A DNA stretch of 64,000 nucleotides, taken from contig JAJDUF010000004.1 in NCBI GenBank assembly GCA_022826725.1, positions 186,001 to 250,000 of the forward strand. Direction: 5' to 3'. The translations under genes were made by a program, and so were the position numbers. This DNA comes from Chloroflexota bacterium. GTDB lineage: Bacteria; Chloroflexota; UBA11872; UBA12225; JAJDUF01. The notes under the pieces were generated by a model. The model did not search any database, had not been told where the DNA came from, and was given only the letters and a program-made list of their open reading frames with translations. Below are positions 54,171 to 62,314 of this stretch, one piece after another (position 1 is the stretch's first letter; each line of letters opens with the position of its first letter).

Positions 54171-55541
54171 TCATCCGGCCGTCCTGCCGGCTTGGGCTGC
54201 CTGGACCAGGCGCTGCCGGAGGGCGCGTAGCTCCGGGCTGAAGCGGACGGGATAGGGGTGCTCGACGGTGAGGCGCTGCCACTGCTCCGGCAAGGCGCGG
54301 AGCTGCGCGGCCGCTGCGGCGGCGATTTCGGGCAGGGGCGGCTGGCTGTCCGGTAGCAGCGTGCCGCTGCGGAGGACCGGGCGCAGCAGCGGCACGGCAT
54401 TGGGAGGTGGGGATTCGGAGGCCAACTGGATCACGTCGTAGGCGTAGTGGCCGACGCGGTAGACCGCTTTGCACCCCGGCCAACTGCTCTTGATGCCGGC
54501 GAGCTTGAGGCTGGCCTTCATTGCTCCCGCTGAGTCTGCGTATTCGGCGAGCTTGTAGACGACGCCGAGGGTGCCGCCGGCAACCTGGTGTTGTAGGGAA
54601 CCGGCGCCGCTGCCCAATTTCGTGCCAATCCCAAAACCATCGAGCGGCGCGTCGGCAGCGACTAAATCGGCAATCGTGAACTCGTCGAGGTCGCCGGAGG
54701 CGACGATACGCACGGATTGCAGGCCAGCGGCGTCCAGCACGCGCCGGACGTAGCGACTGTCGGCTACCAGGTCGCCGCTGTCGAGGCGGACGGCAACCAA
54801 CTCGTGTCCGAACTGCTGCCGCGCTTGGCGGGCGACCGCGGCGGCAGTGTGGGTGGCTTGGCGGACATCGTAGGTATCGAGGAGCAAGGTGTACTGCGGC
54901 AGCGTGGCGGCGACCGCCTCGAACGCCTCCCGCTCGGTGTCGTACAACTGCACGAGCGCGTGGGGGATCGTGCCGGTGGGCTGGAGGTCGAATCGCTGGG
55001 CGGCCGCGACGAATGAGGTCGTGGCGCAGCCGCCGATGTAGGCGGCACGGGTGACCTCGTAGGGCGCATGGGCGCGGCGCAGCGCGAACTCTGCGACGGT
55101 GCGCCCGGCGGCGGCGGTGACGATGCGGGCGGCTTTGGTGGCGATCAGCGTGGCGAGATTGATCGTCCGGATGAGGCCCGCTTCCAGGAGCAGCGCCTCG
55201 ATGAACGGCGCCCGTACCCGCAGCAGCGGCTCGTGGGGGAACGCGATGGTACCTTCGGGGATGGCCGCGACTTCGCCGGTGAAGCGCAGGGTGCGGAGGA
55301 AGTCGAGGAATGCCGGGTCGTAGGCACGCACCTGGGCGAGGTAGCGGATGTCTTCAGCGGTGTAGTGGAAGCCGGTGGCGTGGGCGAGGGCTGCTGCGAG
55401 GCCGGCGGTGAGCACATAGGCGCCGCCGAACGGGGCGTGCCGGATATAGAGGTCGAAGGTCGCCGGGCCGGTGCGGCCGGTGCGCCAGGCGACGTAGGCG
55501 GCATCCTGGTGGTAGAGGTCAGTCGTGAGCGCCGAACTCAT
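54171..55541 (-). CDS. pncB: Nicotinate phosphoribosyltransferase
   Basis: 456 residues. Motifs TTDLYHQDAAY at the start, PTGTIPHALVQLY, VAVRLDSGDL, RIVASGDLDE and DGFGIGTKLG identify the nicotinate/nicotinamide phosphoribosyltransferase family. It makes nicotinate mononucleotide in NAD salvage. I used the ATG at 55541; the track ORF extends back into a repeat. It converges on the GNAT gene with 11 bases between stops. Confidence 0.92.
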   Translation of the reverse strand: MSSALTTDLYHQDAAYVAWRTGRTGPATFDLYIRHAPFGGAYVLTAGLAAALAHATGFHYTAEDIRYLAQVRAYDPAFLDFLRTLRFTGEVAAIPEGTIAFPHEPLLRVRAPFIEALLLEAGLIRTINLATLIATKAARIVTAAAGRTVAEFALRRAHAPYEVTRAAYIGGCATTSFVAAAQRFDLQPTGTIPHALVQLYDTEREAFEAVAATLPQYTLLLDTYDVRQATHTAAAVARQARQQFGHELVAVRLDSGDLVADSRYVRRVLDAAGLQSVRIVASGDLDEFTIADLVAADAPLDGFGIGTKLGSGAGSLQHQVAGGTLGVVYKLAEYADSAGAMKASLKLAGIKSSWPGCKAVYRVGHYAYDVIQLASESPPPNAVPLLRPVLRSGTLLPDSQPPLPEIAAAAAAQLRALPEQWQRLTVEHPYPVRFSPELRALRQRLVQAAQAGRTAG

Positions 55542-55570
55542 GGTTGTTTCCAGGGATTTGGGGCAGCACT

Positions 55571-55640
55571 CCTCACCCCCAGCCCTCTCCCTGTGGGAGA
55601 GGGGGTTGGATTCCCGCTTTCGTGGGAATGACGATTTTGC
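55571..55640. repeat. Composite intergenic repeat (CTCACCCCC hairpin plus GGATTCCCG unit)
   Basis: CTCACCCCCAGCCCTCTCCC, its inverted arm GGGAGAGGGGG, then TTGGATTCCCGCTTTCGTGG. Both parts recur elsewhere. Confidence 0.7.
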
Positions 55641-55781
55641 AAAGATCGCCAAGTGGTGAGGGGGAGGCTGCCGCAGGCGGGCGCGGGTGAGGCATAGTCC
55701 CTTTTACCACCTTTGCGGCTGGCAGCGCATCCCCGGCGCTCCTGGCGCCGTTCTTGTCTGCGGATGGGGCGGCGCGGTCGT

Positions 55782-55790
55782 GGTACACTG
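55782..55790 (+). promoter_or_regulatory. Candidate extended -10 promoter for purF
   Basis: TGGTACACT fits a TGn extended -10. It lies about 100 bases before the GTG at 55892. No matching -35 is seen. Confidence 0.3.
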
Positions 55791-55891
55791 GACACGCGCG
55801 GCTCGATGACTGGATGAGGCGGCGCACACCGCCCGGTGCCTATGGATGGCCGAATGTCGGCTCCAACGACGCTCCGTGGGGAGAGCGGAAC

Positions 55892-57505
55892 GTGACCACT
55901 GAGCACTCCACCCGGTGCCAGCTTCAGAACCACTGCTCCGATCCTGGTGGCGGGGAGCGGCCGCCGCGCGAGGCGTGCGGGGTATTCGGCATCTACAGCA
56001 CCGGCGAGGACGTTGCGCGCACCACGTACTTTGGCCTCTATGCGCTGCAACATCGCGGTCAGGAGAGCGCGGGGATTGCAGTCTCCGACGGCGAGGAAAT
56101 CCGCTTCTACAAGAATATGGGGCTGGTCTCGCAGGTGTTCACGGAGGACATCCTGCGGCAGCTCGAAGGGCACATTGCCATCGGGCACACGCGCTATTCG
56201 ACGACGGGATCGAGCCGCTTGGAGAACGCCCAGCCAATCCTGTACGAGGGCCCGCTGGGCAAGGTGATGGTGGCGCATAACGGGAACATCACCAACACGG
56301 CCGCGATTCGCCAGGGCCTGGAAGCGCAGGGGCACACGTTCCTGACGACGACGGATAGCGAGCTGATCGCGGCGCTGGCGGCGCGGGGTGGGCAAGAGAG
56401 TGTCGTCGCCAATATCCAGGCCGCGATGCCGCACTTGGAAGGCTCGTACAGCCTGGTCTTCCTCACACCAGACGCGCTGATCGGGGTGCGCGACCCGCTG
56501 GGCAATCGTCCGCTGTGCTTAGGCCGAGTCAATGGGGCTTGGGTGCTGGCCAGCGAGTCGTGCGCGTTGGAGACGGTGGGCGCGGCGTTCGAGCGCGAGG
56601 TGGAGCCGGGGGAGATCGTCGTCATCACGGCCGAGGGGGTGCGGAGCATCCGTGGCCAGCAGGCGCGGCGACGGGCGCTCTGCCTGTTCGAGTACGTCTA
56701 CCTGGCTCGCGCGGATAGCATTATCGAGGACAAGCGGGTGTACGAGGCGCGCTGGGAGATGGGCCGGCAGCTGGCGCAGGAGCATCCGGCCGAGGCCGAC
56801 GTGGTGATCGGCGTGCCGCTCTGTGCGCTGACGGCGGCGCAAGGATACGCCGAGGCCAGCGGACTGCCGTATCGGGACGGCCTGATCCACAACCGCTATA
56901 TCCACCGCACGTTCATCCAGCCGGAGCTACGACAGCGGCAGACGACGGCCGATCTGAAGTACAACGCGATCCCGGAGATTGTCGGTGGCAAGCGGGTGGT
57001 GGTGGTGGACGACAGCTTGGTGCGGGGCAACTCGCAGGAGAAGTTCATCAAGCTGCTCCGGAGTGCCGGGGCGCGCGAGGTACACTTGCGGATCCACTGC
57101 CCGCCGCTGCGCCATCCCTGTGTGCTGGGCGTGGACATGGCCACGCATGGCGAGCTCCTGGCCCATCGGATTACGGCGGCGGCGTGGGAGGGGCGCAACG
57201 GCAACGGGCACAGTGACGACGCCAACGGCACGAGCTTGGGAACGCCAACCAGCGCGTCAAACGGCCATGGGAGTGTAGCGGCCGCGGAGGGGCTGCGGCT
57301 GGCACCGACCGACGTGGAAGCGATCCGGCGCGACGTCGGGGCGGACTCGCTGGGCTATCTGAGCCTCGACGGCCTCGTCAAGGCGGTGGAGCTGACGGAG
57401 GACCGCTTGTGTACCGCCTGCTGGACCGGCGACTACCCCGTGCCGGTGCAGCTGCCGTTCGAGGCGGTGAGCATCAAGTTCGCGCTGGAGACGGCCGGCG
57501 GCTGA
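55892..57505 (+). CDS. purF: Amidophosphoribosyltransferase with an inserted linker
   Basis: 537 residues. It makes phosphoribosylamine, the first step of purine synthesis. A propeptide of 28 residues precedes the N-terminal nucleophile C29 (ACGVFGIY). The glutaminase (HNGNITN) and PRPP-loop (VVVVDDSLVRGNSQEK) motifs are intact, and CTAC near residues 506-509 marks the Fe-S form. About 40 low-complexity residues (WEGRNGNGHSDDANG onward, from ~432) interrupt the region between GELLAH and DVEAIRRDVG. The GTG at 55892 follows GGGGAG; the track start lies further upstream. Confidence 0.93.
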   Translation: MTTEHSTRCQLQNHCSDPGGGERPPREACGVFGIYSTGEDVARTTYFGLYALQHRGQESAGIAVSDGEEIRFYKNMGLVSQVFTEDILRQLEGHIAIGHTRYSTTGSSRLENAQPILYEGPLGKVMVAHNGNITNTAAIRQGLEAQGHTFLTTTDSELIAALAARGGQESVVANIQAAMPHLEGSYSLVFLTPDALIGVRDPLGNRPLCLGRVNGAWVLASESCALETVGAAFEREVEPGEIVVITAEGVRSIRGQQARRRALCLFEYVYLARADSIIEDKRVYEARWEMGRQLAQEHPAEADVVIGVPLCALTAAQGYAEASGLPYRDGLIHNRYIHRTFIQPELRQRQTTADLKYNAIPEIVGGKRVVVVDDSLVRGNSQEKFIKLLRSAGAREVHLRIHCPPLRHPCVLGVDMATHGELLAHRITAAAWEGRNGNGHSDDANGTSLGTPTSASNGHGSVAAAEGLRLAPTDVEAIRRDVGADSLGYLSLDGLVKAVELTEDRLCTACWTGDYPVPVQLPFEAVSIKFALETAGG

Positions 57506-57513
57506 AGGGCGAG

Positions 57514-57630
57514 CCTCACCCCCGGCCCCTCTCCAACATTTGGAGAAGGGGGGTAGGGTACTGGCCCCCTATGCCCCCCCGGTGCAGGGAGACGAGAGCA
57601 GGCCTCACCCCCCAACCGCCCCTTGAAGGC
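57514..57630. repeat. Composite intergenic repeat after purF
   Basis: It contains CCCGGCCCCTCTCCAACATT with the TTTGGAGAAGGGG arm, a degenerate G-run unit (CCCCCTATGCCCCCCCGG) and a second partial CTCACCCCCC copy. Confidence 0.65.
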
Positions 57631-57755
57631 GGTACCTGCCTACCGTCCACTTAGGCCAACTTCTTCCGGCCATAGTTGACTGTGACGGGACCCGAGGTCG
57701 TGGTGCCGCACCTCGCTTTGGTGAGCTACTCGTCATCCCGGAATAGAGGACTGTC

Positions 57756-58448
57756 ATGCTCGATTTCAGCCGTTTCGAATGGCTCAGCTTCGACTGTTAC
57801 GGGACTCTGGTTGATTGGGAGGATGGTATTTCCACAGCGGTCGCGGAGGTCTTGAAGGCCCACGGAATACGCAGATCCAGGGCCGAGATCCTGGCGCTCT
57901 ACGCGGACATGGAGCCCAGGGCACAGGACTCACAGACCTACTTAGAATATCGCCACGTCCTACACCGGGTAATGGCAGCGATTGGGAGTGAACTAGGTTT
58001 CGAATGCACCGAGTCAGACCTGGAATGTCTCGTGGACACCTTGCCCGATTGGCCGATCTTCCCTGATGTCACGGGCGCGCTGGACACATTGAAGAGACGC
58101 TACAAGCTCGCGGTGATCTCCAACGTGGACGATGACCTGTTCGCCAGGACGGCTCGTGCGCTGAACGTGGACTTTGATGCGGTAATCACCGCGGAGCAGG
58201 CCCGCAGCTACAAGCCCAACCGGCACAATTTTGAGGTCGCCGCGGCACGGATGGCGGTCGAAAAGGAAGCGTGGCTGCATGTTGCGGAGAGCCTGTACCA
58301 CGACATTGGTCCAGCAAACCAACTAGGTATCATGTGTGTATGGGTAAACCGTGCCAGTCGGGGCGGGGCGACGCGCCAGACCGATGCCGTTCCCGACCTT
58401 GTTGTGCCCGACCTCGCGACACTCGCGAAGCTGGCGGAGGATGGTTAG
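57756..58448 (+). CDS. Haloacid dehalogenase type II-like HAD hydrolase
   Basis: 230 residues. HAD motif I is LSFDCYGTLVDWE with the nucleophile Asp, motif II is VISNVDDDLF and the motif III lysine is in RSYKPNRHNFE. The FDxYGTLxD form is typical of L-2-haloacid dehalogenases. It could also be a phosphatase. The ATG follows GAGGACTGTC. Its stop codon overlaps that of the reverse-strand gene. Confidence 0.88.
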   Translation: MLDFSRFEWLSFDCYGTLVDWEDGISTAVAEVLKAHGIRRSRAEILALYADMEPRAQDSQTYLEYRHVLHRVMAAIGSELGFECTESDLECLVDTLPDWPIFPDVTGALDTLKRRYKLAVISNVDDDLFARTARALNVDFDAVITAEQARSYKPNRHNFEVAAARMAVEKEAWLHVAESLYHDIGPANQLGIMCVWVNRASRGGATRQTDAVPDLVVPDLATLAKLAEDG

Positions 58449-60061
58449 AGGAGCCAGCGGCGCCAGGCGGGGGGGACCAGTAGGTGCCAGTCCCACTGTT
58501 TTACGTCGTCAGTGAATAGCTCGGCGACCATGGTGTCTACGGGCGCGTAGTCGTCGGTCAGGAGCACGCTGGGGCCGGGGGCAAGGGGCTGCCCGGTGTC
58601 GCTGGAGGCCACTACCGAGGCCGTGGGGGCCTCGGTGCCGGTGCGATAGGAGCGGAATTGGGTGAAGTCAATGGGCTGACGCGCCGCAGCGACGATGACG
58701 GTGGTGCGATCGGCAACCGGCAGGGCACGGCCGCCGACGAGGGCCGCGGCTTGGTAATTGCCGGCTTCGCTCAAGACGTAGACGTGGGGGTAGAGCGTTT
58801 GGAGCGTGCGGACGAACGAGCGGAGGAAGCGCCCTTTGGAGACCTTGATAATGAGGTTGACCAGGTAGATGCCCTCGGGGTTGAGCAGGTGTTGGAGATG
58901 GGCGTTGAACTCGCGGGTGGTGAGGTGATAGGGCACGGCCATGTCGTTGAACACGTCGGAGACGATGAGGTCGTACTGCCCGGCGGGTAGCTCCCGCACG
59001 GCCATGCGGGCGTCCTCGTTATAGGTCACGATGCGGGAGGCCGGGTCCAAGCCTAGCTCCGTTTGGGCGATCGCGGTGACGGCCGGGTCAATCTCGACAA
59101 CCTCGATGGAGGCTTGGGGGTACTTGCGTTCGAGGTGGATGGGGACGGAGTAGCCACCGCCGCCGAGGAAGAGGGCGCGGAAGTCGGGCCGGTACTGGGC
59201 CTGGTACTGGGCCGCTTCGGCGAGGATCTGGGTGTAGCTGTAGACGAGGATATCGGGATCGCCGACGACCGTGAGGCCATGCACGAGATGGTCGAGCCTG
59301 ATGAACTTGACGGGACCGGCGGGAAACTCGACCTGCTCGACCTGGACGCAGTAGTACTGGGACTCCACGGTGCAGGAGCCGAGGCGGAGGTGGGGCTGGA
59401 GGGCATAGGCGAGTAGCCCGACGGTGGGGATGAGGGCCAGCGCCGCCCACCAGCGCGCTTGGTGGGCGTGGCCTAGGAGGAGGGCCAGCGCGAGGAGGAT
59501 GAGGCCGGCGAGCAAGACAACGTGGCGGCTGCCGAGGAGGGCGACCAGCACAAAGCCGGTGAGGTAGACGCCGAGGATGCTGCCGGCGGTGGAGACGGCA
59601 TAGAGGCGTCCAACGACACCGCCGGCGTTGCCGAGGGTGGTGAGGGCCTGCTTGCTGGCGAGCGGCGTGATCATGCCGAGGAGGCAACTGGGCAGGAAGA
59701 ACAGGCCGGCGTTCAGGGCGAGAGTTTGGGGAATGAGGGGGAGGTAGCCAAGCTCCTCGGAGAGCCAGGGAAGGAGGGCCAGGCTGGCAAAGCAGGAGCC
59801 GCTGGCGGCGAGGAGCACGACGCCGATGGTGCTAGGCGCCGGGAAGCGGTCGGCCAACTGGCCGCCGAGGAAGTTGCCGAAGCTGATGCCGGCGAGGACC
59901 ACGCCGATGATGCTGGTCCAGGAATAGATGTTGACGCCGAGTTGGGGCGCGAGCATGCGCCCGGCGACCAACTCCAGCGACAGGCTGGCGGCGCTGGCGA
60001 GGAAGACGATCAGGTAGAGGCGCCAGGTGCCATTAGGCCGGGCGGATTCGATACGTATCAC
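58445..60061 (-). CDS. Fused membrane and spermidine-synthase-like protein
   Basis: 538 residues. The first ~220 contain about seven hydrophobic segments (SLSLELVAGRMLAPQLG, then GMITPLASKQAL), like an MFS-type or spermidine-synthase-linked membrane domain. The C-terminal part has the aminopropyltransferase/methyltransferase fold: ALFLGGGGYSVP, EVVEIDPAVTAIA and YDLIVSDVFNDMAVP. Polyamine synthesis is not certain; several fused proteins have unknown products. A GTG start lies next to a hairpin (60070-60096). Its stop overlaps the HAD gene's stop by three bases. Confidence 0.85.
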   Translation of the reverse strand: MIRIESARPNGTWRLYLIVFLASAASLSLELVAGRMLAPQLGVNIYSWTSIIGVVLAGISFGNFLGGQLADRFPAPSTIGVVLLAASGSCFASLALLPWLSEELGYLPLIPQTLALNAGLFFLPSCLLGMITPLASKQALTTLGNAGGVVGRLYAVSTAGSILGVYLTGFVLVALLGSRHVVLLAGLILLALALLLGHAHQARWWAALALIPTVGLLAYALQPHLRLGSCTVESQYYCVQVEQVEFPAGPVKFIRLDHLVHGLTVVGDPDILVYSYTQILAEAAQYQAQYRPDFRALFLGGGGYSVPIHLERKYPQASIEVVEIDPAVTAIAQTELGLDPASRIVTYNEDARMAVRELPAGQYDLIVSDVFNDMAVPYHLTTREFNAHLQHLLNPEGIYLVNLIIKVSKGRFLRSFVRTLQTLYPHVYVLSEAGNYQAAALVGGRALPVADRTTVIVAAARQPIDFTQFRSYRTGTEAPTASVVASSDTGQPLAPGPSVLLTDDYAPVDTMVAELFTDDVKQWDWHLLVPPAWRRWLL

Positions 60062-60069
60062 GGGGCACC

Positions 60070-60108
60070 GGTAGGCGTGGTTGTTTCACGCTTACCATGC
60101 TACCACGT
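60070..60108 (-). promoter_or_regulatory. Candidate promoter and 5' hairpin for the fused membrane protein gene
   Basis: On the reverse strand TGGTAGCAT (extended -10) is followed directly by GGTAAGCGTG, seven bases, then CACGCCTACC, an imperfect 10-bp hairpin (one mismatch). The hairpin would lie at the 5' end of the message, a few bases before the GTG start. Confidence 0.4.
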
Positions 60109-60138
60109 CTTGGTAGGGGCCGGGCGGAGATTTCGACC

Positions 60139-60405
60139 TAACCCCCGGCCCCTCTCCAGCATTTGGAGAGGGGAAAGAGGGCTGGCCCCCCTATGGTCCC
60201 CCCGCAGTGCCGGGGGACGAGGACTGGCCTCACCCCCCGGCCCCCGCTCCAACATTTGGAGAGGGGGTGGATTGCGGCTTCCGCCGCAATGACGGGCTAG
60301 ACGGCGGTTTCGGGGGCGGGCAGTGGCATACTTCAGGGGCGGCGGCGCGGACAGACAGCGTCCGGTCCCCCTATAGTCCCTCCGCTCCGCAGGAGGACGA
60401 GGATT
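60139..60405. repeat. Cluster of four to five intergenic hairpin repeats
   Basis: In order: a CCCCTCTCCAGCATTTGG hairpin, a full G-run unit at 60184-60220 (CCCCCCTATGGTCCCCCCGC), a second CCCCGCTCCAACATTTGG copy, a GATTGCGGCTTCCGCCGCAA unit and a degenerate G-run copy at 60365-60402. Together they fill most of the 390-base gap before the glycosidase-like gene. I see no gene in it. Confidence 0.7.
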
Positions 60406-60456
60406 GGGGGTGCGCGGGAATGGCGATTTTGCAGGAGTTTCGAGGGGGAGACGATG

Positions 60457-62052
60457 ATGGAGCGACCGGTGCCGGTGGGGACGCGCGTGCAGTTGTTGGT
60501 GGACGACTACCTGATTGCGGCGAGTGAGGGCCTGGCGACGACGCTGCATCCGATGAGCAAGCTGCCGGAGCCGGTGCTGCAAGCGGCGCCGCCGTGGGAG
60601 CGGCCGGAGACGAGCGGGTTGTGGGGTATTCCCAACGCGATTTACGACCCGGAGGACGGCCTGTACAAGCTGTGGTACAACAGCCTGGGCACGTATCCGG
60701 CGCGCAACCAGCAGCGGGAGCCGGCCTACAGCTGTTACGCCACGTCCACTGATGGTCTGAACTGGGAGCGGCCGGAGCTGGGGCTGTTCGCGCATGAAGG
60801 CTCCAAGGCGAACAACATCGTGGGGGCGTTCGGCGCCGCGTCGCCGAACGGCGGGGTACTGGATTGCCTAGAGATGGCGGGGTTGGAGCCGCCGGAGCGG
60901 CGGTTCAAGACGTGTGGCTGGGTGGGACGCGACGACAGCGGGCAGGGTGGTCACGGGGTGAGCTTCTCGGCGGACGGCATCCACTGGGAGCGGTACGAGG
61001 GCAACCCGGTGATCCGGGGTTTCGACCGGGGCGACGTGATTACGGGCGCCAAGCTGCGGGAGGCGACGTTTCCGGAGGACATACCGGGGCTGCCGCGGGC
61101 CAAGTACGCGCTGTTCCCGAAGGTGCATCCGCAACTGGGGCGGTTCAAGCGGCGCTCGTTTGCGATGTGTACGTCGGAGGATGATCTGGGCGGCAATCCC
61201 TTCACGCAATGGACGGAGCCGCAGCTCGTGCTGGCGCCGGACCTGCGCGATGACGAGATGGCGGAGGAGCGGCTGGCCGCGGCCAAGCCAATTCTGTTGC
61301 TCGATCACCCGGAGGATCACCGGTGCGAGTTCTACGGGGTGGTGGTGTTCCGCAGCGGTGATACCTTCTTGGGGCTGATCTGGATTTACGATGCGTCCTA
61401 CGAGTTCTCGCGGTTTGGGAGCGGCAACCAGTACGCCATCGTGGATGTGCAGCTCGCTGTGAGCCGGGACCTGCTGCACTGGGAGCGGCTGGGGGGGCGG
61501 CAGCCGGTGATTGCGCGGGGCGACCCGGACGCCTTCGATAGCCATATGATCTTCTACCACTCCACGCCGCTGGCGGTCGGGGACGAGTGGTGGGTGTACT
61601 ACGTGGGATTCAACGAGGGGCACACGGCGCGCTCGTGCTACGACGAGGCGATGCGGCAGCAGTACCATGCCGACGTGAAGGCGGGGCGGCGCCACTTCCC
61701 GGCGATTGGGTTGGCGAAAGTGCGGCGCGAGGGGTACATCTCGCGGGATGCCGGGGCGGACGGCGGCACGCTGACGACGCGGCTGCTCCAGCCGGGCGGG
61801 AGCCGGCTGGAGGTGAACGCGGCGGTGGCGGCGGGGGGCACGCTGACGGTGGAGGTGCAGGACGAGCGGGGGACGGCGCTGCCGGGGTTTGGCGCGGCGG
61901 ACTGCACGCCGGTGACGGGCGATGCGCTGCGGCACGCGGTGGCGTGGGGGGAGCGGCGCGGCGACGACGGCTGGATGGAGCGGCCGGTGCGGTTGCGGTT
62001 CCAGCTGCGGGATGCAGCGCTGTATGGCTTCCGGTTCGACGAGGGGGAGTAG
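60457..62052 (+). CDS. Beta-propeller glycosidase-like protein (tandem copy A)
   Basis: 531 residues from the ATG at 60457, one codon inside the track start; copy B begins at the matching position. Propeller repeats include NAIYDPEDGLYKLWYNSLG, YATSTDGLNWERPELGL and FSADGIHWERYEGNP, followed by a C-terminal beta domain (VRLRFQLRDAALYGFRF). No signal peptide is seen. It is very similar to copy B and clearly related to the 500-residue protein at 2750. GGGGGAGACG precedes the start. The catalytic acids expected of GH32/43 enzymes cannot be assigned confidently. Confidence 0.78.
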   Translation: MERPVPVGTRVQLLVDDYLIAASEGLATTLHPMSKLPEPVLQAAPPWERPETSGLWGIPNAIYDPEDGLYKLWYNSLGTYPARNQQREPAYSCYATSTDGLNWERPELGLFAHEGSKANNIVGAFGAASPNGGVLDCLEMAGLEPPERRFKTCGWVGRDDSGQGGHGVSFSADGIHWERYEGNPVIRGFDRGDVITGAKLREATFPEDIPGLPRAKYALFPKVHPQLGRFKRRSFAMCTSEDDLGGNPFTQWTEPQLVLAPDLRDDEMAEERLAAAKPILLLDHPEDHRCEFYGVVVFRSGDTFLGLIWIYDASYEFSRFGSGNQYAIVDVQLAVSRDLLHWERLGGRQPVIARGDPDAFDSHMIFYHSTPLAVGDEWWVYYVGFNEGHTARSCYDEAMRQQYHADVKAGRRHFPAIGLAKVRREGYISRDAGADGGTLTTRLLQPGGSRLEVNAAVAAGGTLTVEVQDERGTALPGFGAADCTPVTGDALRHAVAWGERRGDDGWMERPVRLRFQLRDAALYGFRFDEGE

Positions 62053-62056
62053 GGTT

Positions 62057-62249
62057 TGGCCCCCCTATGGTCCCCCCGCAGTGCGGGGGGACGAGGGTTT
62101 CGGATGGCGCGGGAATGACGGAGCGGTGGGGGGAGCGGCAAGGGCGCCCGCCCACAAGGGACGCCCCTGCCGGGTGGGGTCACGTTTACCCTCACCCCGG
62201 CCCTCTCCCAGGGGGAGAGGGGGTTGGATTGCGGCGCACGCGGGAATGA
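62057..62249. repeat. Intergenic repeats between the tandem copies
   Basis: A G-run unit (CCCCCCTATGGTCCCCCCGC at 62059-62093) and a CTCACCCCGGCCCTCTCCCA hairpin with GATTGCGG-like tail (62187-62249). The repeats differ from those upstream of copy A, so the duplication may not have included them. Confidence 0.7.
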
Positions 62250-62314
62250 GGGGAGGGACGGTGGCATACTTGGTGGGCGGCGGCGACTGAACTGAGGACA
62301 AGGGAGAGGGGACG

